A DNA stretch of 35,936 nt from Phaeobacter sp. CECT 5382 (GTDB lineage: Bacteria > Pseudomonadota > Alphaproteobacteria > Rhodobacterales > Rhodobacteraceae), in the NCBI RefSeq assembly GCF_001457775.1, contig NZ_CYSG01000025.1, positions 1 to 35,936 on the forward strand. Direction: 5' to 3'. This document shows positions 23,589 through 33,000 of the stretch, piece after piece (position 1 is the stretch's first letter; each line of letters starts with the position of its first letter). A program made the translations under genes and the position numbers. Under the pieces are notes generated by a model. That model saw nothing but the letters and a program-made list of their open reading frames with translations. It did not search any database and was not told where the DNA came from.

Positions 23589-24737
23589 ATGAAAATGTTG
23601 AAATCATTTGCCATGATGACCGCGGTGGCGACAGCCGTTTCGACGCTGGCGCTGGCGGCTCAGGCGGAGACAAAGATCGGCATGATCACGACCCTGTCCG
23701 GCGGGGGTGCCGGGCTTGGTGTTGATGTGCGCGATGGCTTCATGCTGGCGATTGAGGCAGCAGGCCGTGATGATATCGAGGTGGTGATCGAGGATGATCA
23801 GCGCAAGCCCGAAAGTGCCGTGCAGATCGCCGATCGCATGATCCAGTCCGAAAAGGTCGACATCATGACCGGCATCATCTGGTCCAATCTTGCGATGGCA
23901 GTGGTGCCAGCCGCAACCGCGCAGGATGTGTTCTACCTGTCTCCCAATGCCGGCCCGTCGGTTCTGGCTGGCAAACGCTGCCACAAGAACTATTTCAACG
24001 TCGCCTGGCAGAATGACAACCTGCACGAGGCCGCTGGCGCCTATGCCAATGACGCAGGCTTGAAAAACAGCTTTATCCTGGCGCCCAACTATCCAGCAGG
24101 CAAGGACGCGTTGACTGGCTACAAACGCATGTATGGCGGTGAACTTGCAGGTGAGATCTATACCAAGCTGGGTCAGACAGACTATGCCGCTGAGATTGCC
24201 CAAATCCGTGCATCGGGTGCTGACTCGGTTTATTTCTTCCTGCCTGGCGGCATGGGGATTTCTTTCCTTAAGCAATATGCGGACAGTGGTGTGGATCTTC
24301 CTATTGTTGGCCCGGCCTTCAGCTTTGATCAGGGTATCCTGCAGGCCGTTGGCGCGGCTGCCTTGGGCATCAAGAACACTTCGCAGTGGAACAAGGATCT
24401 CGACAATGCGGCTAATATCGCCTTTGTCGCTGATTTTCAGGCGAAATACGGTCGTCTGCCATCGCTCTATGCGAGCCAGGGTTTTGATACTGCCAATCTG
24501 ATCCTCAGCGCACTGGACAAGACCGATGTCTCCGATCAGGACGCTTTCCGGTCGGCACTTGAGGCGGCTGACTTTGACTCGGTGCGTGGGGATTTCAAAT
24601 TTGGTCCCAACCATCACCCGGTGCAAAACATCTATGTGCGCGAAGTGATCCAGGAAGGCGACGTCTTCACCAACAAGATCATCGCCACCGGTCTGACCAA
24701 TCACGCCGATGCCTATGCACCTGAGTGCAAGATGTAA
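23589..24737 (+). CDS. ABC transporter periplasmic substrate-binding protein (Peripla_BP_6, Liv type)
   Basis: Periplasmic receptor of a branched-chain amino acid or amide-type ABC importer. The Sec signal peptide ends at ALAAQA before ETKIGMITTLSG. The type I binding fold is recognisable in GVDVRDGFMLAIEAAG, VVIEDDQRKPESAVQIADRMI and YASQGFDTANLILSAL. The protein ends with APECKM, so a conserved-looking cysteine sits near the C-terminus. Length is 382 residues. ATG 23589 is used with AAGGA ten bases upstream, and ATG 23595 is an alternative. Liv-type systems transport many compounds besides leucine, including amides, urea and aromatic acids. The ligand cannot be read from sequence. Confidence 0.92.
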   Translation: MKMLKSFAMMTAVATAVSTLALAAQAETKIGMITTLSGGGAGLGVDVRDGFMLAIEAAGRDDIEVVIEDDQRKPESAVQIADRMIQSEKVDIMTGIIWSNLAMAVVPAATAQDVFYLSPNAGPSVLAGKRCHKNYFNVAWQNDNLHEAAGAYANDAGLKNSFILAPNYPAGKDALTGYKRMYGGELAGEIYTKLGQTDYAAEIAQIRASGADSVYFFLPGGMGISFLKQYADSGVDLPIVGPAFSFDQGILQAVGAAALGIKNTSQWNKDLDNAANIAFVADFQAKYGRLPSLYASQGFDTANLILSALDKTDVSDQDAFRSALEAADFDSVRGDFKFGPNHHPVQNIYVREVIQEGDVFTNKIIATGLTNHADAYAPECKM

Positions 24738-24742
24738 CAAAG

Positions 24743-24783
24743 CTTGACCACCGGGACCGCGTACAGCGTGGCCCCGGTTCAAG
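24743..24783 (+). repeat. Long intercistronic hairpin after the ABC binding-protein gene
   Basis: Almost the whole 59-base gap folds on itself. CTTGA (24743-24747) pairs with TCAAG (24779-24783), and CCGGGACCGCG (24751-24761) pairs with CGTGGCCCCGG (24767-24777). The mismatches are G-U compatible, and the loop is TACAG. No T-tract follows. Such structures commonly keep the receptor message stable or partly block read-through into permease genes. Confidence 0.6.
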
Positions 24784-24796
24784 AAAGTAATCCCCC

Positions 24797-25717
24797 ATGT
24801 CTCTTATTCTCATTCTTGAGCAAATCCTGAACGGCTTGCAGTTCGGGGTCATGCTCTTCCTTATGGCTGCTGGCCTGACGCTGGTCTTTGGTGTCATGGG
24901 GTTGATCAACCTGGCGCATGGTGCGCTTTATATGGTTGGCGCCTTTGCTGCCGCTGCCGTGGCCGGGCTGACCGGATCCTTTGTGCTGGCGCTGATCGCA
25001 AGCCTTGCGGCCGCTGCTGCGGCGGGGGCGCTGGTCGAGGTGACTGTCATTCGCCGCCTTTACGATCGCGACCATCTGGATCAGGTGCTGGCGACATTTG
25101 CGCTGATCCTGATCTTTTCCGAAGGTACGCGCTGGATCTTTGGCTCTTTCCCGCTGTTTCTGGATGTGCCGGACTATCTGTCCGGGCCAGTCACATTGCC
25201 CGGTGGTATCAAGTATCCCCTGTATCGACTGGCGATTATCGTCATTGGGCTGGTGGTCGGGGCTGGTTTGTTCTGGCTGATTGCCCGCACGCGCATTGGC
25301 ATCCAGATCCGCGCCGGAGAGGCCGATCGGGAAATGATTGCGGCGCTGGGCGTTGATATCTCCAAGCTTTACACGCTGGTTTTTGCCTTGGGCGCGGCGC
25401 TGGCCGGTCTGGCCGGTGCTCTGGTCGGGGCGATCCAGTCGGTGCAGGTCGGCATGGGGGAGCCTGTGCTGATCCTCGCCTTTGTGGTCATCGTCATTGG
25501 CGGTATCGGCTCAATCAAGGGGGCACTGGTTGGCGCCTTGTTGGTCGGGCTGACGGACACATTGGGCGGCATTTTCCTGCCGCGTCTGTTTACGCTGATG
25601 ATGGAGCCTGCACAGGCAGCCTCGCTTGGGGCTTCGCTGGCCTCGATGCTGATCTACATCTTGATGGCAGCAGTGCTGCTGGTGCGCCCTTCGGGCCTAT
25701 TTGGGGGGAGCGCTTGA
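24797..25717 (+). CDS. ABC transporter permease, LivH type
   Basis: First inner-membrane permease of the Liv-type importer, 306 residues with about eight helices. The N-terminus ILEQILNGLQFGVMLFLMAAGLTLVFGVMGLINLAHGALYM is characteristic in composition and order (NGLQFG, GLTLVFG, NLAHG). The coupling-loop region for the ATPases is in RAGEADREMIAALGVDISKLYTLVFALG. The ribosome site is weak (AAGAAAG). It is paired with LivM downstream. Confidence 0.93.
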   Translation: MSLILILEQILNGLQFGVMLFLMAAGLTLVFGVMGLINLAHGALYMVGAFAAAAVAGLTGSFVLALIASLAAAAAAGALVEVTVIRRLYDRDHLDQVLATFALILIFSEGTRWIFGSFPLFLDVPDYLSGPVTLPGGIKYPLYRLAIIVIGLVVGAGLFWLIARTRIGIQIRAGEADREMIAALGVDISKLYTLVFALGAALAGLAGALVGAIQSVQVGMGEPVLILAFVVIVIGGIGSIKGALVGALLVGLTDTLGGIFLPRLFTLMMEPAQAASLGASLASMLIYILMAAVLLVRPSGLFGGSA

Positions 25718-25718
25718 G

Positions 25719-26702
25719 ATGGGGCGTGAGAGACTATTCAATCTGGCCGTGATCCTGGCGCTGCTGGCGGTGCCGCTTCTGGCCCTGGCACTGGATGAGC
25801 CCTTTGTGATTACGCTGGCCACCAAGGTAGCAATTCTGGCCCTCGCTGGGGTTGGCCTCAATATTGCGTTGGGGCTGGGAGGGCTGGTCAGCCTGGGCCA
25901 TGCGGCCTTCTTTGGCATTGGTGGCTACGCCATGGGTATTCTGGCCGCGCATGCGCAAAATTATGAACCCTTGTTCAGCTGGCCGTTCCTGTTTGAGGGC
26001 AGCAATCAGATGCCACTGATCTGGCTGGTGGCGGTGCTGGCGAGCGCCGCTGCAGCCCTGGTGATCGGTGCACTGTCTTTGCGCACCTCGGGTGTTTATT
26101 TCATCATGATCACTTTGGCCTTCGGTCAGATGCTGTATTATTTCGCCATCAGCTGGTCCGCTTATGGCGGTGAAGACGGGCTGTCGATTTGGGTCAGAAA
26201 CGAGATGCCGGGGCTGAATACCCTGATCCCGATCCAGTTCTTTGGTGTGTGCTTTGCCCTTTTATGCGGTGCTTTGTTGTTTTCGGCGCGCTTGGCTGGG
26301 TCTGGATTTGGCCTGGCCCTGTCGGCGGCACGCCAGACAGAAGAACGGGTCGAAACCGTAGGGCTGCAACCGTTCAAACTACGCTTGGTGGCCTTTGTCA
26401 TATCCGGCGCAATCACCGGGCTTGCCGGTGCGCTGTTTGCCGATCTCAACCGGTTTGTCAGCCCGACCATGCTCAGCTGGCACACCAGCGGCGAGATCAT
26501 GATCTTTGTTATTCTTGGCGGGGTGGGGCGGCTTTACGGTCCGGTTGTGGGCGCGGCAGTCTATATCCTGCTGGAGCATCTTCTCGGGGGGATCAGTGAA
26601 TACTGGCAGATCTTCCTTGGCTTGTTGCTGCTGGGCATGGTGTTGTTTGCCCGGGGTGGCCTAATCGGGGCGCTGCTGGGCCGGGAGGTGGCGCATGACT
26701 GA
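25719..26702 (+). CDS. ABC transporter permease, LivM type
   Basis: Second permease, 327 residues. ATG 25719 follows GGGGGAG in the end of livH and begins one base after its stop. The in-frame TTG at 25701 would lie within livH. Family features are GLNIALGLGGLVSLGHAAFFGIGGYAMG, LRTSGVYFIMITLAFGQMLYY, and SAARQTEERVETVGLQPFKLRLVAFVISG (coupling helix). About ten membrane helices. It is coupled to the ATPase gene by an eight-base overlap. Confidence 0.93.
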   Translation: MGRERLFNLAVILALLAVPLLALALDEPFVITLATKVAILALAGVGLNIALGLGGLVSLGHAAFFGIGGYAMGILAAHAQNYEPLFSWPFLFEGSNQMPLIWLVAVLASAAAALVIGALSLRTSGVYFIMITLAFGQMLYYFAISWSAYGGEDGLSIWVRNEMPGLNTLIPIQFFGVCFALLCGALLFSARLAGSGFGLALSAARQTEERVETVGLQPFKLRLVAFVISGAITGLAGALFADLNRFVSPTMLSWHTSGEIMIFVILGGVGRLYGPVVGAAVYILLEHLLGGISEYWQIFLGLLLLGMVLFARGGLIGALLGREVAHD

Positions 26703-27474
26703 TACCAGCCTCTCTCCACCAATGCAGCCCGTCTTGCGGGTGGAACACCTGAGTAAAAGCTTTGGCGCGCTGAAGGCCAGTAATGACGTCTCACTTGATC
26801 TGTATCCCGGCGAGATTCACGCGCTGATCGGCCCCAATGGGGCAGGTAAATCGACCCTGATCAAGCAGATATCGGGCGGGCTGCAGCCGGACATGGGCCG
26901 AATAGAGCTGCTGGGCCACGATGTCACCGCATTGGATACCGTAGCGCGCGCGCGTATGGGGTTGGGGCGCACGTTTCAGATTTCATCCCTGGCGATGGAA
27001 TTCTCCGTGCTGCAAAATGCAGTCCTTGGGGCATTGGGCGCGTGCGGCAAGAGTTTAGGGTTTTTCCGCAATGTCATGAAGGACAAAGCCTTGCTTGAGG
27101 TCGCCGAAGAAGCGCTGTCCCGGGTTGGGTTGTTGCAGGCGGCCCAGCAGCGAACCGCTGATCTAAGCCATGGCCAGCGCCGCCAGCTGGAGGTCGCTGT
27201 GGCGCTGACTCTGAAACCACGTTTGTTTCTGATGGATGAACCCATGGCCGGTCTGGGGGCGAGTGGGTCGAAAGAGCTGACCGGATTTCTCGACCAGTTG
27301 CGCTATGAGGCGCCGATCCTTTTGGTGGAACATGACATGGATGCAGTTTTTGCCCTGGCTGATCGGATTTCGGTGCTGGTCTATGGCGCGGTGATTGCCA
27401 CAGGGACTGCTGATGAGATCCGCAACCACCCTGAAGTGCGTCGCGCCTATCTTGGCGAGGAGGATGAGACATGA
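26695..27474 (+). CDS. ABC transporter ATP-binding protein, LivG type
   Basis: Cytoplasmic ATPase of the importer, 259 residues. Walker A is GPNGAGKST, the signature motif is LSHGQRRQLE, Walker B is FLMDEPMAGLG, and the switch His is in LLVEHDMDAVF. The signature has SHGQ rather than SGGQ, which is common in LivG proteins. The start is ATG 26695 with GGGAGGTGGCGC before it, overlapping livM. The stop overlaps livF by four bases. Confidence 0.95.
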   Translation: MTDTSLSPPMQPVLRVEHLSKSFGALKASNDVSLDLYPGEIHALIGPNGAGKSTLIKQISGGLQPDMGRIELLGHDVTALDTVARARMGLGRTFQISSLAMEFSVLQNAVLGALGACGKSLGFFRNVMKDKALLEVAEEALSRVGLLQAAQQRTADLSHGQRRQLEVAVALTLKPRLFLMDEPMAGLGASGSKELTGFLDQLRYEAPILLVEHDMDAVFALADRISVLVYGAVIATGTADEIRNHPEVRRAYLGEEDET

Positions 27475-28160
27475 GCCTTTTGACAGTGCGCGGGCTTGAG
27501 GCCTCCTATGGGGCTTCAAAGGCGCTTTTTGGTGTGGATCTCTCCCTTGCCGAGGGCGAAGTCCTGGCGCTGATGGGGCGCAATGGCATGGGCAAAAGCA
27601 CTACGATCAAGGTGATTTGCGGTATGCTTGCTGCCTCAGACGGGGAGTTGGAATTCGCAGGCGCTGATCTGCGGCGTTTGAAATCGCATCAGATTGCCCG
27701 CCTGGGCATTGGCCTGGTGCCCGAGGGACGCCGGTGTTTTGCTCCACTGACAGTCGAGGAAAACCTGATCGCAGCCGCACGTCCGGGGGATTGGGATTTT
27801 GCGCGGGTGGCAGAGCTGTTTCCGCGCCTTGACGAACGGCGTGACCAATTGGCCGCGTCGCTGTCCGGAGGGGAGCAACAGATGCTGGCCATTGGCCGCG
27901 CCTTGATGACCAACCCCCGCCTTTTGGTTCTCGATGAAGCAACAGAAGGTCTGGCACCAGTGGTCCGCCAGGAAATTTGGGGGGCCATTGGGCGACTCAA
28001 GGCGCAAACCGGCATGGCCATTCTTGTCGTGGATAAGACCTTGAAAGAGCTGCGGCAAGTGGCAGATCAGGCTGTGATTCTGAACAAAGGGGCTACTGTC
28101 TGGTCTGGGCCAATTCGAACGCTCACTCCGGATCTGACAAATCGGTTTTTGGGAGTCTAG
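27471..28160 (+). CDS. ABC transporter ATP-binding protein, LivF type
   Basis: Second ATPase, forming a heterodimer with the LivG-type subunit. Walker A is GRNGMGKST, the signature motif is LSGGEQQM, and Walker B is LLVLDEATEGLAP. In LivF proteins the switch position usually reads VEQ. Here the segment is AILVVDKTLKELRQ, so the usual Glu-Gln pair is replaced by Asp-Lys, a deviation worth noting. Length is 229 residues. The start overlaps livG by four bases with GAGGAGG upstream. This is the last gene of the operon. Confidence 0.94.
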   Translation: MSLLTVRGLEASYGASKALFGVDLSLAEGEVLALMGRNGMGKSTTIKVICGMLAASDGELEFAGADLRRLKSHQIARLGIGLVPEGRRCFAPLTVEENLIAAARPGDWDFARVAELFPRLDERRDQLAASLSGGEQQMLAIGRALMTNPRLLVLDEATEGLAPVVRQEIWGAIGRLKAQTGMAILVVDKTLKELRQVADQAVILNKGATVWSGPIRTLTPDLTNRFLGV

Positions 28161-28485
28161 GGCGAAGTCATCCCAGATGTGGAGCTCTTCTGCTGTGGGG
28201 CTCTGACCCCTGTTGTTTGCGGAGCCTTTTGCACGTCGTTTTGAAGCTGGTGCCTTTAGGCCTGAACCCTGAAATAATTCGTTCTCTCTCCGATCTCTCA
28301 ACGAAATCGGGGATACAGGTAGGGCCAGTCAGCAGGCCGCATGCCATGTGGAGGGAGCAAAATGGGAGGGGCCGCTGGCTAGAGAAAAGGGTCAGAGCGG
28401 AGCTTAAACGCTATTCTGATAGCCAGTCTCGTTCGTGTTGATGGGGCCAGGGCCAGGCCATCAACGGGCGCTGGAGCCGTGGCTG
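28161..28485. other. Convergent intergenic region with one hairpin
   Basis: No gene is supported here. A plus-strand frame at 28217-28441 lacks a ribosome site and domain features. GTTGATGG (28437-28444) pairs with CCATCAAC (28458-28465). It sits just beyond the end of the leftward two-component operon, where a terminator would be expected, but neither strand has a T-tract. Confidence 0.4.
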
Positions 28486-28872
28486 TCATGCGACATGGCG
28501 CAAGACAAGGTTGTAGATTCCCTCTATTTGGTTCCTGTCATAGACTTTATTCAGGCATCCGATCGTTTCATAGTTTTCTGCCTCAGCCAGCTGAGATCCC
28601 ACCCAGGCGCCGCTCAAGAATATAATTGGGGCCGAAATATTGGTTGCCCGCATGTGGCTTGCGACATCAGGGCCACTACCGTCTGTCAAATTCCAGTCGA
28701 GTAGCACTGCGTCAAAGGCGGTTTGAGATATCTGCGCTATTGCTTCTGATACGGTTTCCGCAATTTGAATGTGGCAGTTCATGTCTTTCGCATAGCGTTC
28801 AAAACTTCGGACAAGCATTGCAGCATCAAACTGATCATCCTCAACATAGAGGAGTTTAAGGCTACGGTTCAT
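28486..28872 (-). CDS. Single-domain response regulator (CheY-like receiver)
   Basis: Stand-alone receiver of 128 residues, last gene of the two-component operon. Acidic pocket LLYVEDD (about residues 7-13), phospho-acceptor Asp in AVLLDWNLTDGSG, conserved Ser in IIFLSG, and Lys in CLNKVYD are all present. No output domain follows, so it must act by protein contact or as a phosphate shuttle. The start overlaps the end of the upstream kinase gene by 11 bases, so the two proteins are probably made together and may be cognate partners. Confidence 0.92.
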   Translation of the reverse strand: MNRSLKLLYVEDDQFDAAMLVRSFERYAKDMNCHIQIAETVSEAIAQISQTAFDAVLLDWNLTDGSGPDVASHMRATNISAPIIFLSGAWVGSQLAEAENYETIGCLNKVYDRNQIEGIYNLVLRHVA

Positions 28873-29614
28873 TGTTCAGATCTTTGCTAACGGAGAAGCA
28901 GAAGACTGTTTCGGACGGGTTGCGTGCTTCCAGCCAGATTTCTCCCTTGTGACGATGCAGAATTTTTCTTGAGATGGCCAAGCCCATGCCTGCCCCCGGA
29001 TAATCCCGTTCCTTGACCGCCCGATTGAGGACATTAAAAATGCGTTCCGCAGCTCTTTCGCTTATGCCGATGCCATTGTCGGTTACGGAAAAGACCCAAT
29101 CATCGTCCGTTTCATCAGCCTTGATGTGAATATGCGGCTTGCCACCTTCGGCGTGGTAGACGAGGGCATTTTGCAAGACTTCGGCAAAAACTTTGGCCAT
29201 TTGCTGTCGTGCGGCAATGATGGTGGGAAGGTCTTCCACCTGAACCTGAGCGCCGGAAAGATCAATCCATTCAGAGAGTTGTTCCTGTGTCTGTACCTCT
29301 GCGATCAATGTGTTGCAATCGACCTTGGTAAAGGCTTCGGCCCGGGTGTTGATCCGTGAAAAGTCCAGCAAAGCCGTCAGAATATCCTTGGCCTTTTGAG
29401 AGCCATTGATAATGTGTTCAAGATGGCGTTGGGAACGATCATCAAAATCCTGCGCATGATCTTCCGCTATGAAGGAAGAGAAGCCTTCAATAGCTCGCAA
29501 GGGTGCACTCAAGTCGTGCGAAACGGCATAGGCAAAATCCTTGTATTCAGCTTCAAGCTGTTCCAACTGTCGTTGCTTTTCTGCCAACTGGTCATGGATC
29601 TGGGGTTTTGCCAT
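28862..29614 (-). CDS. Soluble histidine kinase without a sensor domain
   Basis: Cytoplasmic kinase of 250 residues. After a short coiled-coil-like start (HDQLAEKQRQLEQLEAEYKD) comes the phospho-acceptor helix FAYAVSHDLSAPLRAIEGFSSF. The ATP-binding domain shows the N box VLQNALVYHAEG, DNGIGI and GAGMGLAISRKILHRHKGEIW. No sensor or membrane segment is present, so input must come from another protein, perhaps the receiver encoded just upstream. ATG 29614 follows AGGTGA and starts just after the upstream stop. Longer frames would overlap the receiver gene. The H-box type is that of phytochrome-like and light-regulated kinases (HisKA, HDL-x2-PLR). Confidence 0.92.
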   Translation of the reverse strand: MAKPQIHDQLAEKQRQLEQLEAEYKDFAYAVSHDLSAPLRAIEGFSSFIAEDHAQDFDDRSQRHLEHIINGSQKAKDILTALLDFSRINTRAEAFTKVDCNTLIAEVQTQEQLSEWIDLSGAQVQVEDLPTIIAARQQMAKVFAEVLQNALVYHAEGGKPHIHIKADETDDDWVFSVTDNGIGISERAAERIFNVLNRAVKERDYPGAGMGLAISRKILHRHKGEIWLEARNPSETVFCFSVSKDLNNEP

Positions 29615-29618
29615 CGTT

Positions 29619-30077
29619 TCAATCACCTGCTTGCGGCGAATTATGCGGTGGCGCGAGGCAGACGATATCGACCCAGAAATTTTCGACATGGCGCACCACA
29701 TCAATGAATTTTTTCGCGTCAACGGGCTTCACGATATAGCAGTTGGCGTGCAGGTTGTAGCTCTCGATGACGTCTTTGTCCGCTTTCGAACTGGTAAGGA
29801 TAATAACCGGAATTCTCCTGAGATCGGCGTCCGTTTTGATCGTTTCGAGCACCTCGCGACCATCGATGCCGGGCATGTTTAAGTCCAGAAGGATAATGTC
29901 TGGTGTCGTTGCCTGATCATGGCCATTGCGTTTGAACAAATAGTCCAGGGCTTCTTCCCCGTCTTCGGAAACATGCAAATTATTGCGAAAGCGCGCTTCT
30001 TCAAACGCCTCTTTCGTAAGTTCGATGTCTCCTTCGTTATCTTCCACAAGGAGAATTTCAGCCAACCGCGCGTTCAT
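29619..30077 (-). CDS. Single-domain response regulator (Rcp1-like)
   Basis: Receiver-only protein of 152 residues. The pattern ILLVEDNEGDIELTKEAFEE, PDIILLDLNMPGIDGREVLETIK, VIILTSSKADKDV and CYIVKPVDAKKF matches the Rcp1 type of regulator, which usually pairs with kinases of the phytochrome-like class. A tail of about 20 residues after the domain is of unknown role. The ATG at 30077 lies inside the last codons of the upstream kinase gene (20-base overlap). A TTG at 30089 has no proper spacing to a ribosome site. Confidence 0.93.
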   Translation of the reverse strand: MNARLAEILLVEDNEGDIELTKEAFEEARFRNNLHVSEDGEEALDYLFKRNGHDQATTPDIILLDLNMPGIDGREVLETIKTDADLRRIPVIILTSSKADKDVIESYNLHANCYIVKPVDAKKFIDVVRHVENFWVDIVCLAPPHNSPQAGD

Positions 30078-33000
30078 TTTTACTTGCAACCTCTAGTGGT
30101 GATGGTTTCTGGATCAGGAAATAGAATGTTGAGCCAACGCCGGGCTCTGATGCAACCCAAATCCGTCCGCCGTGCCTTTCGACAACCTTTTTACAGATCG
30201 ATAGTCCAATACCCGTTCCAGTATATTGACTTTGTCGATTTAGTCTTTGGAAAATTTCAAATATCTTGGAGAGGTGGCGTTGATTGATGCCGATACCGTT
30301 GTCTCGCACTAGGAAATGCCACTGATCCCCCATGTCGCGACCTTCAATATGAACCTCTGGTCTGCTGTCTGGTGCTTGGTATTTCAAGCCATTGACAATC
30401 AGGTTCTGAAATAGCTGGTAAATCTGTGTTCTGTTCCCAACTATTGTCGGCAAAGGACCAAACGTGATTTGCGCATCCCTTCCGGTCAGGCTTTCGTGCA
30501 GGTTGGCCTGTATCGATTGTGTCAGATCATCAAGATTAATGCTCTCGTTGGGGCGGGTATTGGTTTCAATACTGGAGTATTCCAATACTCCGGCAATAAG
30601 ATCCTGTGCCCGGGTTGCTCCTTCGGTGATGAAACGGAAATACTTCTTTCCCTTTTCGTCCGTATCGAGCCGACGCCCCATGTGGGATTGAAGCTTCTCC
30701 GAGAAACTCCGGATCATCCGCAGCGGCTCTTGCAAGTCATGAGAACATATAAAGGCGAACCGTGCCAATTCTTCGTTTGAAAGAGTGAGCTCTTCAATGA
30801 GGCGGGCCTTTTCGCTTTCGACTTTCTTGCGGCTGCTGATGTCGCGCACAGTAAACACAAACATGCGAACTCCATCAGACCACATGTCATTCACGCCAAG
30901 CTCCATGGCAAACAGACTGCCATCCTGATGCAAGCCATTCAATTCACACCCCACGCCTGAATCTGAATCCTTGCCTTGCTTGGTGAGGCGAAGAAACAGC
31001 TCTTCTAGGGCTTTGCCTTTCAGCTCTGGGATGAGCAAGTTTACGGGCTGATTGATTACTTCGCTTTTTGCAATGCCAAAGATGTTTTCCGCCGAGAGAT
31101 TGGCGCTGTGAATAAGTCCCTGTTCATCAAGCGTAATAACACCGTCAACAACCGTATTCATCACGGCTTGCAGTCGCGATGCCGTGTCCCGCAGCGCATC
31201 GGTCCGTTCCAGCACCAGATGTTCTACCACTTCCCGGCGCCGGACGAGGAGAAGAATGCTAAAGGTGAGCAGGGTCGTAAAGATCAATCCGCCAATCAGC
31301 ATGAAGACCGGCAGTGGCAGGACGGTGGCTCCATAGGTGTCGAGACTGGGAGAAATCTTGACAAGCCATTCGCGACCACCCACCTGAATTTGCTCAGAGA
31401 AAGTGACTGCTCCCGAGGAGCGCTCCTGAGTGTCATCAACCGAGGTATAGATGACCTCTGGACGGCCTGGGTCGGTAATATCGGTCACGACAATATCCGA
31501 CTGTTTCTGAGACTCGTCGAGAACCTGCGAGATCATGTCCCCAGCGCGCAGCACTATGAGGACAAAACCTTTGAGATGTCTGCGCCTTTCAGCCAGATTG
31601 GAATGGGTCACAGAATATTCGTAGACCGGATTAATGACCAGCACGCCTGTTTCCGAGTTGGCAGTGGGTGGATTTGTATGAACAAGCGTTACGCGCCCCG
31701 TGGCGACCACTTTACCGCTGTCCCGTGATGCATAGAGCGCGGTAAGCGGACGGGCATGCGACGTCAGATCAAAGCCAATGGCTTGCATATTGGTTGCAAG
31801 TGGCTCTACGAAATAGGCGGGGAAATAGGTGTCGCGGGGGCCCGCGATCTGCATTTTTCCGTCTTTCAGTTCCCGGATTGAAAAATCGGGTATCCCCTGT
31901 GCCCTTGCTGCGATCTCATAGGCTTCGCGGTCGGCCTGCTCGACTTTTGGCACCCATGCGATTGCCTGAGCATTGGCGTATTTGTGAAGCAGCGGTCTGA
32001 CAAAAATCCGAAAATCAGCACGTTCAACTAATTCGGAAGCATCAAAGTAGGATTTGACTGAATCCAGCACTTCGAGGTTGCGTTCAACGCTTTTGCGAAC
32101 CGTGGCGAACTGATCTTGGGCTTCACTTAAGAGCGCTTCATTCCGCAGCTTCTTTTCGAGATTTTCAAAAACCAAGTAGAGCACGACAGAAAGAGCAATG
32201 CCAACGAGTGCCGTCAAGACCGGCAGAGCAATCCGATCAGACAGCTTCCCGGCTTTGCCCGGTGAGATCAGGCTTTCTGATTGAGAGAGGATAAAGAAAG
32301 ATACAGCCCCGACAGCAGCGGAAATCAAAACACCGATTGCCAGAACGATCCAGGGAACGGTCGCGCCGGATGGCGGCGACAGAACCGAAAGCTCCATTCG
32401 GCGCCCGGCGATGGCGATCTTGATGGTCTGGAGCGGTGCAGCACTGTTTTCCTCATCTGGGGCCTTTTGTTCCCGATGATCCGCTGTCCGCGAGTCGTAA
32501 AGATGCTGTTTGTCGGGGATCGCCTCAATATCCCGCAAAATCAATCGGATGCCATCCGCCTCCGCCTGTTGGGCAACAGGCCTGACAATTTCGGAAAGTA
32601 AAAAAGGCCCTCCGATATAGCCCAAAAGATGGGCGCGCCGGGACTCGGGATCGGTGCCGTTGAGATCTTGACTGTAGACCGGATTGTAGATCAGCATGCC
32701 ATATTGATTATCGGCCTGAACCAGCGCAACCCGTCCCGTGGCTAGTGGACGACCTTCGTCACGGGACTGATCAAGCATTTTCCGCCTGGCATTCTTTGAA
32801 ATAGGATCTGGCGAATAGGTATCGAACCCATGGGCTGCGGCGTTGCGGTCATAGGGGGTAATATAGGCTACGGGGTAATAGAGCTCTCTCGGTTCGGCAG
32901 GGACCATTGAACGCTCCCCGGTAGAGGCGATGACACGACGCTCTGTGATGCTGAAGGAGGGGTTCCCCTCGTCACGCAGGCGCTGTTCAAAGGCAGCGCG

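Noticed and set aside
28196-28211. Terminator after the LivF-type gene (GGGG/CCCC stem)
   Set aside because: Only four pairs and no T-tract.
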